A stretch of 64,000 nucleotides of DNA from assembly GCF_004565465.1 (NCBI RefSeq), contig NZ_SRHY01000001.1:419655-483654 (forward strand), read 5' to 3'. The notes below the pieces were generated by a model. It did not search any database. It was not told the origin of the DNA and worked only from the letters and a program-made list of their open reading frames with translations. The translations under genes were made by a program, and so were the position numbers. The stretch comes from Lentibacillus salicampi (GTDB lineage: Bacteria > Bacillota > Bacilli > Bacillales > Amphibacillaceae). How positions within the stretch are numbered: the stretch's first letter is position 1; every line of letters starts with the position of its first letter. Shown here in pieces: positions 47,022-56,524 of this stretch.

Positions 47022-47077
47022 TGGAATAATCATGGAAGAACATGTATCCTAGATAGGAAAGAGAGGAGTCAGGCTGC

Positions 47078-49030
47078 ATGGCTAAAGAGTCTTTACAATA
47101 TACAGATGATTCGATTCAAGTGCTTGAAGGTCTTGATGCAGTAAGGAAGAGACCTGGAATGTACATTGGCAGTACCGATCAGCGGGGGCTGCATCACTTA
47201 GTGTTTGAGATTGTCGATAATGCTGTTGATGAAGCTTTGGCAGGCTTTGGGTCGGCGATTAAGGTTACCATACACCAGGATAACAGTGTTTCTGTGGAAG
47301 ATTCAGGCAGAGGGATACCCACAGGACTTCATTCAAGCGGTAAGCCGACAACTGAAGTGATTTTTACTGTCCTGCATGCGGGCGGAAAGTTTGGACAGGG
47401 CGGCTATCAAACAAGCGGCGGTCTGCACGGGGTAGGTGCATCCGTTGTCAACGGCCTGTCTGAATGGCTGGAAGTAACGATTTATCGTGATGGGTTTAAA
47501 TATCGCCAGCGGTTTGAAAATGGTGGAAAACCTGTCAGCTCTCTCGAAGAAATGAGCAAAACGAATAAAAAAGGAACGGTTATTCATTTTAAACCGGATC
47601 CGGCTATTTTTTCGACGACTGTCTATAATTTTGAGACATTATCTGAACGATTAAGAGAAGCAGCCTTTTTGTTAAAAGGATTAAAAATAGCGTTAACCGA
47701 TGAGCGGAATCAGCTGAAGGAAGTATACCAATTCCCGGACGGACTGGAATCGTTCGTTGCTTATTTGAATGAAGAAAAGGATACATTGCATCCTGTCGTT
47801 TCGTTTGAAGGACTGCAGCAGGGAATTGAGGTTGATTTTGCCTTTCAGTTTAACGATGGATTTGCTGAGAGTATCCTGTCGTTCGTGAATCATGTCCGGA
47901 CGAATGATGGCGGGACACATGAATCCGGTGCACGAACTGCCATAACACGGACTTTCAACGATTATGCCAGGAAAAATACATACCTGAAAGAAAAGGATAA
48001 AAACCTGGAAGGATCGGATATACGGGAGGGGTTCACAGCTATCGTATCTGTCCGGATCCCCGAAGAGATGCTGCAATTTGAAGGACAGACGAAAGATAAA
48101 TTAGGTACGAGTGAGGCACGGTCTGTTGTCGATGCTGTTGTATCTGAAAACCTTAGTTATTTTCTGGAGGAGAATCCGGATGCTGCCGAAATGCTGATTC
48201 GTAAGGCACTCAAGGCTAAAGAAGCGCGGGAAGCAGCACGAAAAGCCCGGGAGGAATCCAGGTCAGGGAAAAAGAAGAAGCGAAAAGACACATTATTGAG
48301 TGGTAAACTGACCCCGGCCCAATCGAAAAACCCGAAAAAAAATGAACTGTATCTGGTGGAAGGAGATTCTGCCGGCGGTTCAGCCAAACAGGGGCGTGAT
48401 CGTAAATTCCAAGCAATTCTGCCGTTACGCGGAAAAGTTATCAATACCGAAAAAGCCAAGGTCCAGGATATACTAAAAAACGAAGAAATATCCACCATTA
48501 TTCACACAATCGGTGCTGGCGTTGGCGGCGATTTTGATTTGAAAGATGTTCAATACGATAAAATTGTCATTATGACCGATGCTGACACGGATGGTGCACA
48601 TATTCAGGTATTGCTTCTGACTTTTTTTTACCGGTATATGCGACCGCTCGTAGAAGCAGGAATGGTTTACATTGCTTTACCGCCGCTTTATAAAGTAACG
48701 AAGGGGAAAGGCAAAAAGGAAAAAACGGTTTATGCATGGAACGATGATGAAATGAAAAAAGCCGTTGCCGCGTTTAAGAATGGATATATCCTTCAACGCT
48801 ATAAAGGTCTTGGTGAAATGAACGCTGATCAGCTGTGGGAAACCACGATGGATCCTGAGACGAGAACGTTGATCAGGGTGACGATTGAGGATCTTGCTCG
48901 TGCTGAGCGAAGAGTAACAACGTTAATGGGTGACAAAGTGGAACCGCGGCGAAAGTGGATTGAAGGCAACGTTGAATTCGGGATGACCGACGATGCAAAC
49001 ATATTGGAAAATGATAAAATTCACTCGTAA
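47078..49030 (+). CDS. parE: DNA topoisomerase IV subunit B
   Basis: 650 aa ATPase subunit of topoisomerase IV, which decatenates daughter chromosomes. The GHKL motifs are present (IVDNAVDEALAGF, GRGIPTG, GLHGVGASVVN). The TOPRIM residues EGDSAGGSAKQGRDRKFQA and DADTDGAHIQ are complete, and the C-terminal RYKGLGEMNADQLWETTMDP contacts ParC. The ATG follows GAGAGGAG. parC begins 50 nt later, so both are one operon. Confidence 0.97.
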   Translation: MAKESLQYTDDSIQVLEGLDAVRKRPGMYIGSTDQRGLHHLVFEIVDNAVDEALAGFGSAIKVTIHQDNSVSVEDSGRGIPTGLHSSGKPTTEVIFTVLHAGGKFGQGGYQTSGGLHGVGASVVNGLSEWLEVTIYRDGFKYRQRFENGGKPVSSLEEMSKTNKKGTVIHFKPDPAIFSTTVYNFETLSERLREAAFLLKGLKIALTDERNQLKEVYQFPDGLESFVAYLNEEKDTLHPVVSFEGLQQGIEVDFAFQFNDGFAESILSFVNHVRTNDGGTHESGARTAITRTFNDYARKNTYLKEKDKNLEGSDIREGFTAIVSVRIPEEMLQFEGQTKDKLGTSEARSVVDAVVSENLSYFLEENPDAAEMLIRKALKAKEAREAARKAREESRSGKKKKRKDTLLSGKLTPAQSKNPKKNELYLVEGDSAGGSAKQGRDRKFQAILPLRGKVINTEKAKVQDILKNEEISTIIHTIGAGVGGDFDLKDVQYDKIVIMTDADTDGAHIQVLLLTFFYRYMRPLVEAGMVYIALPPLYKVTKGKGKKEKTVYAWNDDEMKKAVAAFKNGYILQRYKGLGEMNADQLWETTMDPETRTLIRVTIEDLARAERRVTTLMGDKVEPRRKWIEGNVEFGMTDDANILENDKIHS

Positions 49031-49080
49031 GCAAAAATAATCCTGAAATACGTTGCAGTAGTTAATATGGGGGGATTGGT

Positions 49081-51525
49081 TTGGCACAAACTGAAAACTT
49101 TTTGGATCTTCCACTTGAAGAAGTTTTGGGTGATCGCTTTGGAAGATATAGTAAATATATTATTCAGGAACGGGCTCTGCCGGACGCCCGGGATGGATTA
49201 AAACCTGTTCAGCGCAGAATTTTATATGCTATGAACGAGGAAAAAAACACCCACGATAAACCTTTCCGTAAGTCGGCGAAGACGGTGGGAACGGTTATCG
49301 GTAATTATCATCCGCACGGTGACAGTTCGGTGTATGAGGCGATGGTCCGGTTAAGCCAGGATTGGAAAGTCCGCAGCAGCCTGGTTGAAATGCACGGAAA
49401 TAACGGAAGCATTGACGGAGACCCGCCTGCAGCCATGCGTTATACTGAAGCAAGGCTGTCAAGCATTGCTTCTGAAATGCTCCGTGATATTGAGAAGGAA
49501 ACAGTCGATTTTATACCAAATTTCGATGATACGATTACGGAGCCGGTTGTCCTGCCGGCAAAATTTCCGAACTTGCTTGTGAATGGTTCAACAGGCATTT
49601 CCGCAGGCTATGCAACCGATATACCACCACATAATCTGGCAGAGGTAATTGATGCGGTCATCATGAAAATTGACAACCCGTCGGTGACAGTGGATAAGTT
49701 AATGGAGGTCATGAGCGGCCCTGATTTCCCGACGGGTGGAATCATTCAGGGTGTCGACGGTATCCGGAAAGCATACGAAACCGGGAAAGGAAAGGTTGTT
49801 GTCCGTGGCCGAGCGGCTGTTGAAGATATCCGTGGAGGCCGACAGCAGATTGTTATCGACGAGATCCCGTATGATGTGAATAAAGCAACTATGGTCAAGA
49901 AAATGGATGAATTGCACATTGACCGCAAAGTCGAGGGAATCGCAGAAGTCAGGGACGAAACAGACCGCACTGGACTGCGGGTTGTGATTGAATTGAAGAA
50001 AGCAGCCGACAGTGAGGGTATTTTAAATTATTTATACAAAAATACGGACCTGCAAGTGACCTACAATTTCAACATGGTTGCGATCCAGGATAAAACACCT
50101 AAGCAGTTATCATTGCCACAGATACTTGACTCCTATATTGCACATCAGAAAGAGATCGTAACAAAACAAACGGCTTTTGATTTAAATAAAGCAAAAGCTC
50201 GTGCTCATATTGTGGAGGGTCTGATAAAAGCCGTTTCGATTCTGGATAAATTGATTGCAACCATTCGTGCATCTCAGGATAAACAGGATGCCAAAAAACG
50301 TATCATAGCCAACTATGGGTTTACGGAAGCACAAGCGGAAGCCATTGTCACATTGCAATTATACAGGCTGACAAATACCGACGTGACGTCACTGGAACAA
50401 GAAGCAGAAGAGTTGAAGAAACGAATTAGCGCTTGGGAAACATTACTGTCAAGTGAGAACAAGCTTCTGCAGCATATTAAAAAAGAGTTAAGACAACTCA
50501 AAAAATCATTTGCTGATGAACGGAGAACGATTATAGAAGAGGATATCGAGGAGTTAACATTTAACATTGAAGTAACCGTGGCAAGTGAAGACGTTGTCGT
50601 ATCCACAACGAAAGATGGATACGTTAAACGGACAAGTATCCGATCATATGGCGCATCCAACGGTGAAGATCCGGGAATAAAAGAAGAAGATTATTTAGTT
50701 GGCTTATTTGAATTGAACACAACTGATCATATCCTTTTGTTTACGAACAAAGGAAAATACATCTATCTGCCTATACATGAATTACCGGATATCAGATGGA
50801 AAGATATCGGACAGCATATATCGAATCTTGTTTCAATCGGAAAAGATGAACGCATCATCCAAAGCTTACCCGTACGCACGTTTGAGAATGGTCAGTATCT
50901 AGTCTTCTTTACCAGAAATGGAATGGTGAAAAGAAGTGAATTGGCTTTGTATAAGGCACAGCGGTATTCGAAAGCACTGATTGCTCTGAATCTTAAAGGT
51001 GATGATGAAGTAATTGACGTATTCCAGACCAGTGGAACAAGTGATGTGTTTATTGCTTCCAATAAAGGGTTTGGTCTATGGTATCACGAGTCAGAAATAT
51101 CCGTTGTCGGTCAGCGTGCTGCGGGCGTAAAGGCCATTAAGCTGAAAGACGATGAATATGTTGTTAACGGACAGGTATTCGATGAATTGTCTGAGCCTTC
51201 CATTGTTGTAGTCACACAGCGTGGTGCCGCAAAACGAATGAAACTGAAAGAATTTGAGAAATCCAGCCGGGGTAATCGTGGGCTAATCATGCTACGCGAA
51301 CTGAAAACTAAAGCCCATCGCCTAAAAGGATTTTATTTGATTAACGAAAATGACACCATTTATTTTCAGACAAAAAATGGCAACAACCATCGGCTATTTC
51401 CATTGGAACTATCAGTCAGTGATCGGTACAGCAATGGTTCATTTGTAATTGACAGTGACAATCAAGGCGAGGTCACCGAAGTATGGAAAGAACCGATCTA
51501 TTACAAACCTTTTGACGACGAATAA
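49081..51525 (+). CDS. parC: DNA topoisomerase IV subunit A
   Basis: 814 aa. The catalytic tyrosine is Tyr120 in AAMRYTEARLS. The quinolone-resistance region reads HPHGDSSVYEA with Ser82 and Glu86, the drug-sensitive residues. The coiled tower and a C-terminal beta-pinwheel of GyrA-box-like repeats follow. TTG 49081 follows GGGGGGA. The terminator function may be supplied by the repeat element behind it. Confidence 0.97.
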   Translation: MAQTENFLDLPLEEVLGDRFGRYSKYIIQERALPDARDGLKPVQRRILYAMNEEKNTHDKPFRKSAKTVGTVIGNYHPHGDSSVYEAMVRLSQDWKVRSSLVEMHGNNGSIDGDPPAAMRYTEARLSSIASEMLRDIEKETVDFIPNFDDTITEPVVLPAKFPNLLVNGSTGISAGYATDIPPHNLAEVIDAVIMKIDNPSVTVDKLMEVMSGPDFPTGGIIQGVDGIRKAYETGKGKVVVRGRAAVEDIRGGRQQIVIDEIPYDVNKATMVKKMDELHIDRKVEGIAEVRDETDRTGLRVVIELKKAADSEGILNYLYKNTDLQVTYNFNMVAIQDKTPKQLSLPQILDSYIAHQKEIVTKQTAFDLNKAKARAHIVEGLIKAVSILDKLIATIRASQDKQDAKKRIIANYGFTEAQAEAIVTLQLYRLTNTDVTSLEQEAEELKKRISAWETLLSSENKLLQHIKKELRQLKKSFADERRTIIEEDIEELTFNIEVTVASEDVVVSTTKDGYVKRTSIRSYGASNGEDPGIKEEDYLVGLFELNTTDHILLFTNKGKYIYLPIHELPDIRWKDIGQHISNLVSIGKDERIIQSLPVRTFENGQYLVFFTRNGMVKRSELALYKAQRYSKALIALNLKGDDEVIDVFQTSGTSDVFIASNKGFGLWYHESEISVVGQRAAGVKAIKLKDDEYVVNGQVFDELSEPSIVVVTQRGAAKRMKLKEFEKSSRGNRGLIMLRELKTKAHRLKGFYLINENDTIYFQTKNGNNHRLFPLELSVSDRYSNGSFVIDSDNQGEVTEVWKEPIYYKPFDDE

Positions 51526-51531
51526 TTCTGC

Positions 51532-51858
51532 AGCGAGGCTGGAACAAAACTCAACTTATTGATATGAAAAACGAATGATCATTTGTTATTTTAGTTTAAA
51601 GTTAGGATGTGTTAACCATCGCTCCGGAAAAATACTTAGTGCTCGTCGTGTTGGAAGATGTTGCGGGGAAGTAGCTACTCCTCGCAACTCGCAGTTTACT
51701 CGGCAGAAGGTTTGCTCGTCGCTTTCCGAGGGCGACTGACGAGCTCAGGCCAACAGGACGTGGTCACAAAATATAATAATAATCCGAACAGATTATAAAT
51801 ATTTTACATAACTGTTCGGATTTTTCATTTGATGCTATGATTTTATCCCAGCCCCGCT
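51532..51858. repeat. 327-bp mosaic intergenic repeat, copy 4 (parC-TetR)
   Basis: Terminal inverted repeats AGCGAGGCTGGAACAAAA (51532-51549) and TTTTATCCCAGCCCCGCT (51841-51858), 15 of 18 complementary. Modules inside: a 21-nt block (51601-51621) shared with 41.7 kb; a 33-nt block (51625-51657) shared with 15.4 kb; and the dyad AATCCGAACAG / CTGTTCGGATT (51781-51791 with 51812-51822) plus T-run, also at 41.6 kb. No ORF. The interval 51526-51919 holds nothing else. Confidence 0.75.
51781..51828 (+). terminator. Terminator-like hairpin inside the repeat after parC
   Basis: 11-bp stem AATCCGAACAG / CTGTTCGGATT with 20-nt loop, followed by T4-5. It could terminate parC, 255 nt downstream of its stop. 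Confidence 0.5.
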
Positions 51859-51919
51859 ATTTTAGAGATAAAATTTTCCTTTTGATTTTCTGAAAAGTAT
51901 GATATAGTAACAATGAAAA

Positions 51920-52573
51920 GTGAAGGGAGGGGTCAGAACGGCTTTACGACAAATGATCATAGATGAGGCTTTGATTTTGTTTGAGAAACACGGGTTTCAC
52001 GGTGTTACCGTCAACCAGATTGTCGATAAAACGGGAACTTCCAAGGGCGGTTTCTACCATCATTTTACCAGCAAGGATGAATTATTGTTTGTCATTCACG
52101 ATGCGTTCATCACGTATGTATTAGAAAAGGCAACCATTGCAACGGAAACGTTTGCTAATCCGACAGAAAAGCTTCAGGCAATCATCAAAGTGTTTGTTAA
52201 AACGTTTGATCTCTACAAAGCGCACATATCAGTTTTTTACCAGGAAACGATTTATTTGAAACCGGCGTATGAGAATCGCATTAAGAAAAAACGGGATCAG
52301 TTTAAACAAATTCTTCTGAATGCCATAAGAGAAGGAAAGGAAGCCGGTGAATTTCGGGATGATATACCGGTGGATATAACGACCATGGCGATATTGGGAA
52401 TGGTCAACTGGACCTATAAGTGGTATCAGCAACCCGGAACGAAAACCATTGATGAGATTGGTTCGATTTATGTTGACTTAATTTTACACGCTGTGTTGAA
52501 AGCGGATTCAATTTCAGGGGATACATACCAGCAGCTATTGATTAGCAGCGTCAAGCAGGACTTTCACATATAA
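51920..52573 (+). CDS. TetR-family transcriptional regulator
   Basis: About 206-217 aa. The N-terminal HTH is GVTVNQIVDKTGTSKGGFYHHFTSKDELL, and a helical ligand-binding domain follows (the family is shared by fatty-acid and branched-chain acyl-CoA regulators). The start is ambiguous: GTG 51920 precedes the strong site AAGGGAGGGG (51923-51932), and after that site no ATG/GTG/TTG is in frame until ATG 51953; ACG 51938 is at ideal spacing. An operator-like palindrome follows the gene before yngJ, so it probably controls the downstream acyl-CoA operon. Confidence 0.8.
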   Translation: MKGGVRTALRQMIIDEALILFEKHGFHGVTVNQIVDKTGTSKGGFYHHFTSKDELLFVIHDAFITYVLEKATIATETFANPTEKLQAIIKVFVKTFDLYKAHISVFYQETIYLKPAYENRIKKKRDQFKQILLNAIREGKEAGEFRDDIPVDITTMAILGMVNWTYKWYQQPGTKTIDEIGSIYVDLILHAVLKADSISGDTYQQLLISSVKQDFHI

Positions 52574-52596
52574 AGCTGTTTTTTTATGACGTATAC

Positions 52597-52614
52597 AGAC
52601 CAACCAGTCGGTCT
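52597..52614. promoter_or_regulatory. TetR-type operator upstream of yngJ
   Basis: AGACCAACCAGTCGGTCT is an imperfect 18-bp palindrome (AGACC/GGTCT arms exact), 29 nt before the acyl-CoA dehydrogenase start. It is a likely target of the adjacent TetR protein. Confidence 0.5.
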
Positions 52615-52642
52615 TTAAAAAGGGAACATTAGGAGGGGCGTA

Positions 52643-53785
52643 ATGGATTTCGAGCTGACAAAAGAACAGACGATGATACAAAAAATGGTGCGGGAATTCG
52701 CTGAAAATGTCATTAAACCGAGAGCCATTGAAATTGATAAAGAGGCATTATTTCCGCTTGATATCTTTGAACAAATGGGGGAACTGGGTATATTGGGTAT
52801 CCCATTTCCCGAAACGTACGGCGGATCGGGCGGTGACACGCTCTCCTATGCCATTGCCGTAGAAGAGGTCGGAAGGGTGTGCGGCAGTACAGGTCTAAGC
52901 TTTGCAGCAACCGTCTCACTTGGCGCAAGTCCAATCTATTATTTTGGGACAGAAAAACAGAAGGAAACGTTTCTGAGGCCAATGGCGGAAGGAAGGGCGC
53001 TTGGTTCTTTCGGCCTGACGGAGCCAAATGCCGGTTCAGATGCTGGTGGGACGAAAACAACAGCAGTAGAGGACGGCGACGACTATATCATTAATGGTGA
53101 AAAGTGTTTTATCACCAATGCGAGTTTCGCCAAAACCATCATTGTCACCGCTGTTACCGGCAAAAATAATCGGGGGAAAAATATCATCTCTGCCATCATC
53201 GTTCCAACGGATACCAAAGGTCTAACCGTCACTAGCAACTATGATAAGATGGGCGTCCGCGGTTCTGACACAGCCGAGATTGTGCTGGACAATGTCCGGG
53301 TACCGAAAGATAATCTTCTCGGAGACCCGCAAAAAGGTTTTAGCCAATTTTTATATACTTTGGATGGCGGTAGAATATCAATTGCTGCGCTTGGATTGGG
53401 GATCGCTCAAGGATCGCTTGAAAAAGCGCTCAGTTATGCGAAAGAACGTAAACAATTCGGCAAACCAATATCAAACTTTCAGGCGATCCAATTCAAACTA
53501 GCCGACATGGCAATGGAAGTGGAGCTTGCCCGTAATATCGTTTATAAAGCTGCCTGGTTGAAAGATCACGACAAACCCTTTTCAAAAGAAGCCGCGTACG
53601 CCAAGCTTTATGCGACGGAAACAGCATTTCGTGCAGCGAACCAGGCCGTTCAAGTTCACGGTGGATATGGCTATATGCGTGAATATGAGGTGGAAAGATA
53701 TTTGCGTGACGCGAAATTGCTTGAGATAGGAGAAGGCACATCTGAAGTGCAGCGCATGGTGATTGCAAGGCAATTGGGGTGCTGA
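52643..53785 (+). CDS. yngJ: Acyl-CoA dehydrogenase (YngJ-like, probable isovaleryl-CoA dehydrogenase)
   Basis: 380 aa FAD acyl-CoA dehydrogenase, beginning MDFELTKEQTMIQKMVREFAE. FAD and substrate motifs include GLTEPNAGSDAGGTKTTA and QVHGGYGYMREYEVERYLRDAKLLEIGEGTSEVQ, each of standard form. In the B. subtilis yng operon the first step is dehydrogenation of a branched acyl-CoA from leucine. TAGGAGGGG precedes the ATG. It opens the operon: yngJ, yngH, yngHB, yngF, yngE. Confidence 0.9.
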   Translation: MDFELTKEQTMIQKMVREFAENVIKPRAIEIDKEALFPLDIFEQMGELGILGIPFPETYGGSGGDTLSYAIAVEEVGRVCGSTGLSFAATVSLGASPIYYFGTEKQKETFLRPMAEGRALGSFGLTEPNAGSDAGGTKTTAVEDGDDYIINGEKCFITNASFAKTIIVTAVTGKNNRGKNIISAIIVPTDTKGLTVTSNYDKMGVRGSDTAEIVLDNVRVPKDNLLGDPQKGFSQFLYTLDGGRISIAALGLGIAQGSLEKALSYAKERKQFGKPISNFQAIQFKLADMAMEVELARNIVYKAAWLKDHDKPFSKEAAYAKLYATETAFRAANQAVQVHGGYGYMREYEVERYLRDAKLLEIGEGTSEVQRMVIARQLGC

Positions 53786-53882
53786 ATTGATCCAAAATTG
53801 CCGGAACTGGTTAAGAACCACCACGTGTTGAAAACAAACATTCAAAGATGTCATGGCAGAAGTAAGACTTGGGGGAGATTCG

Positions 53883-55244
53883 ATGATTAATAAACTATTG
53901 ATTGCCAATCGGGGTGAAATTGCGACACGGGTTATCCGTACTTGCAAGAAGTTGAATATTAAGACGGTCGCTGTTTATTCAGAAGCCGACCAGAAAGCGC
54001 CATTTGTATTGATGGCTGATGAAAGCTTTTTACTGGGGCCAGCGCGTGTTCAGGATAGCTATCTGAATGCGAAAAAAATTATTTCAATTGCTCAAGAGTC
54101 GGGTGTTGATGCCATTCACCCGGGTTACGGTTTTTTAAGCGAGAACGGTGAATTTGCAAATAAATGCGAGCAGGCAGGTATCCAATTTATCGGCCCTTCT
54201 GCTGAAGTGATGGAAAAGATGGGGAGCAAAATTGCTGCCAGACAGGCGATGGAAAATGCGGGGGTTCCTGTTGTTCCAGGTACAGACGGCGCTGTTGTAT
54301 CGTCTGATGAAGCAATCGAAATAGCCGGTGATATCGGTTACCCGATCATGCTTAAGGCCTCAGCGGGTGGCGGTGGAATAGGTATGCAGGTCGTTAATTC
54401 CGATGATGAACTGATAAAAGCATTTGAAAGTAATTCCAAACGGGCCCAGAGTTTCTTTGGTGACGGTGCCATGTTTATGGAGAAAAAACTGGATCATGCA
54501 CGGCATATTGAAATACAGTTGCTGGCAGACAGCCATGGGAAAGCGATTCATTTGTTTGATCGGGAATGTTCCATTCAGCGCCGCAACCAAAAGGTAGTGG
54601 AGGAAGCACCGTCGCCATTTATATCGGATAAAACCCGGATACAAATGGGGAAAGTGGCTGTAAAAGCCGCTGAATCGCTTGGATATACCAGTGCCGGGAC
54701 CATTGAATTTCTCGTGGATGAACAGGAAAACTATTATTTTCTGGAAATGAATACACGGATTCAAGTAGAACATCCGATTACAGAGGAAATAACCGGATTG
54801 GATATTGTTGAACAGCAAATTCACATTGCGGAGGGTAAGAAACTTACATTCGGTCAATCAGATGTCAAAATGGATGGTCATGCCATTGAAGTGCGGGTTT
54901 ATGCAGAAGATCCGGTAGCGTTTTTTCCATCTCCGGGTCATATCTCCGAATTTAAGCTGCCGAATGGCACTCACGTCCGTAATGAAGTTGCTGTAACAGA
55001 AAACGCTGATGTAACACCATATTATGATCCAATGATTGGCAAACTCATTGTAAAAGGTTCTGACCGTAACGAAGCCATTACTCTCTTAAAAGAAGCACTA
55101 TTAACCTATAAAATTGAAGGGATTAAAACAAATATTCCAATGTTGAAACAAGTGATTGATCACGAGGAATTTAAAAAAGGGAACACCACAACAGCATTTG
55201 TGGATATGTTTTATTTGCCCTTGATAAAAAACAGGAGGTCGTAA
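53883..55244 (+). CDS. yngH: Biotin carboxylase subunit (YngH type)
   Basis: 453 aa ATP-grasp biotin carboxylase. It begins MINKLLIANRGEIATRVIRTCKKL; the ATP lid KASAGGGGIGMQVV and catalytic ECSIQRRNQKVVEEAPSP and EMNTRIQVEHPITE blocks are complete. ATG 53883 follows GGGGGAG; the longer frame has no family residues. With the separate 70-aa biotin carrier and YngE it forms an acyl-CoA carboxylase, most likely methylcrotonyl-CoA carboxylase. A gene for AMP-dependent ligase (yngI), expected just upstream, is absent. Confidence 0.92.
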   Translation: MINKLLIANRGEIATRVIRTCKKLNIKTVAVYSEADQKAPFVLMADESFLLGPARVQDSYLNAKKIISIAQESGVDAIHPGYGFLSENGEFANKCEQAGIQFIGPSAEVMEKMGSKIAARQAMENAGVPVVPGTDGAVVSSDEAIEIAGDIGYPIMLKASAGGGGIGMQVVNSDDELIKAFESNSKRAQSFFGDGAMFMEKKLDHARHIEIQLLADSHGKAIHLFDRECSIQRRNQKVVEEAPSPFISDKTRIQMGKVAVKAAESLGYTSAGTIEFLVDEQENYYFLEMNTRIQVEHPITEEITGLDIVEQQIHIAEGKKLTFGQSDVKMDGHAIEVRVYAEDPVAFFPSPGHISEFKLPNGTHVRNEVAVTENADVTPYYDPMIGKLIVKGSDRNEAITLLKEALLTYKIEGIKTNIPMLKQVIDHEEFKKGNTTTAFVDMFYLPLIKNRRS

Positions 55245-55247
55245 AAA

Positions 55248-55460
55248 ATGACAGAAATTAAAGCATCAATGGCAGGCAGTGTGTGGAAATTAACAGTTGG
55301 AACGGGTGAAAAAGTGGAACCTGATCAAGATATTGTTATCCTCGAATCTATGAAAATGGAGATACCGATCGCGACTGAAACGGGTGGCACCGTGAAGGAA
55401 TTGAAGGTTACAGAAGGTGACTTTGTCAATGAAGCGGACGTCATTGCAATCATTGAATGA
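55248..55460 (+). CDS. yngHB: Biotin carboxyl carrier protein (YngHB)
   Basis: 70 aa single biotinyl domain. The biotin-lysine is Lys36 in ILESMKMEIP. It lies 3 nt after yngH with CAGGAGG 9 nt upstream, so it serves this carboxylase. The short length (about 70 aa) is that of stand-alone YngHB rather than of fatty-acid AccB. Confidence 0.93.
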   Translation: MTEIKASMAGSVWKLTVGTGEKVEPDQDIVILESMKMEIPIATETGGTVKELKVTEGDFVNEADVIAIIE

Positions 55461-55473
55461 TTCATGTTCGCTG

Positions 55474-55601
55474 GTCCGGGTGAGCGGAGGGCGGTGACTC
55501 CTGCTCAGAACAACGTGTCCGAAGACCCCGCAGCGACGGTTTTCCACGAGGAGGCCGAGGCCGTGCCCTAAGGTACGCATCCGCCTGTAGCGATCCCGGA
55601 C
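55474..55601. repeat. GC-rich structured element between yngHB and yngF
   Basis: The 260-nt gap 55461-55720 has no gene. The segment 55474-55601 is bounded by GTCCGGG and CCCGGAC, with GGCGG/CCGCC inside, and contains GAAGACCCCGCAGCGAC and ACGAGGAGGCCGAGGCCGTG. The block CGAGGA-GC-GA resembles 27.27 kb (CGAGGAAGCTGA). It stands where yngG (HMG-CoA lyase) lies in B. subtilis. Confidence 0.55.
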
Positions 55602-55720
55602 GATGGGCTAAAAGGTAATACTTATAGAAAACATACCGGCACTTACGTCGTAGTTTATCTCTACCATGAGGTTACAGAGCAAGAAATTTTACGAAATGAG
55701 ACCAAAAAAGGAGAATGATT

Positions 55721-56503
55721 GTGGCGTCACGGATAGAATTTGACGTAAAAGATGATCACATTGCTGTCTTAACACTGAATCGGCCGGAAGCTATGAATGC
55801 GATGTCAAAGGAGTTACTTAATGAATTAAACGAATTGGTGCGGAAGATTAATGCAGATCAGTCAATCCGATGTACGATTATAACCGGTTCAAACGATAAA
55901 GCATTCTGTGCCGGTGCCGACCTTAAAGAACGAAAAGGGATGACGGAAGAGCAGGTAGTTGACGCTGTTCACTATATCGGAAGTACTGTCACAAACATTG
56001 AAACGATGAAAATGCCTGTTATAGCAGCAATTAATGGAGCTGCTTTTGGAGGAGGGCTGGAGCTGGCATTGGCTTGTGATATCAGAATTGCTGCAGAACA
56101 TGCAAAACTGGGGCTCACTGAAGCATCTTTGGCGATTATTCCTGGAGCTGGCGGGACCCAGCGACTGCCGCGATTAATCGGACTGGGACAGGCGAAACGG
56201 CTTATTTTTACAGCAAAACCCGTAACGGCCAGTGAAGCTGTTAACCTGGGGCTGGTTGAACAAATTACATCATCAGGTGAGCTGCTCCAGGAAGCTATGG
56301 CAACCGCCCGCTCGATTATAAAAAATGGGCCGGTTGCACTTCGTCAGGCAAAGACGGCCATTAACCAAGGTCTGCAGACTGATATTGTGACCGGGCTGTC
56401 TATTGAGCACTTATGCTATAAAGAAACCGTGTCAACAGATGACCGGCTCGAAGGACTCCACGCATTTAAAGAAAAACGCAAACCCGTTTACCAGGGAAAA
56501 TAG
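55721..56503 (+). CDS. yngF: Enoyl-CoA hydratase/isomerase (YngF)
   Basis: 260 aa crotonase-fold enzyme. The oxyanion-hole segments are GSNDKAFCAGADLKE and AAFGGGLELALACD, and the catalytic Glu region LTEASLAIIPGAGGTQRLPR is present. In leucine breakdown this step hydrates 3-methylglutaconyl-CoA. Start GTG 55721, 7 nt after AAAAAGGAG; ATG 55715 in frame is only two bases from that site. The product would need HMG-CoA lyase, which is not in this operon. Confidence 0.9.
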   Translation: MASRIEFDVKDDHIAVLTLNRPEAMNAMSKELLNELNELVRKINADQSIRCTIITGSNDKAFCAGADLKERKGMTEEQVVDAVHYIGSTVTNIETMKMPVIAAINGAAFGGGLELALACDIRIAAEHAKLGLTEASLAIIPGAGGTQRLPRLIGLGQAKRLIFTAKPVTASEAVNLGLVEQITSSGELLQEAMATARSIIKNGPVALRQAKTAINQGLQTDIVTGLSIEHLCYKETVSTDDRLEGLHAFKEKRKPVYQGK

Positions 56504-56524
56504 CCGAAGTAAGGAGGAAGAATA

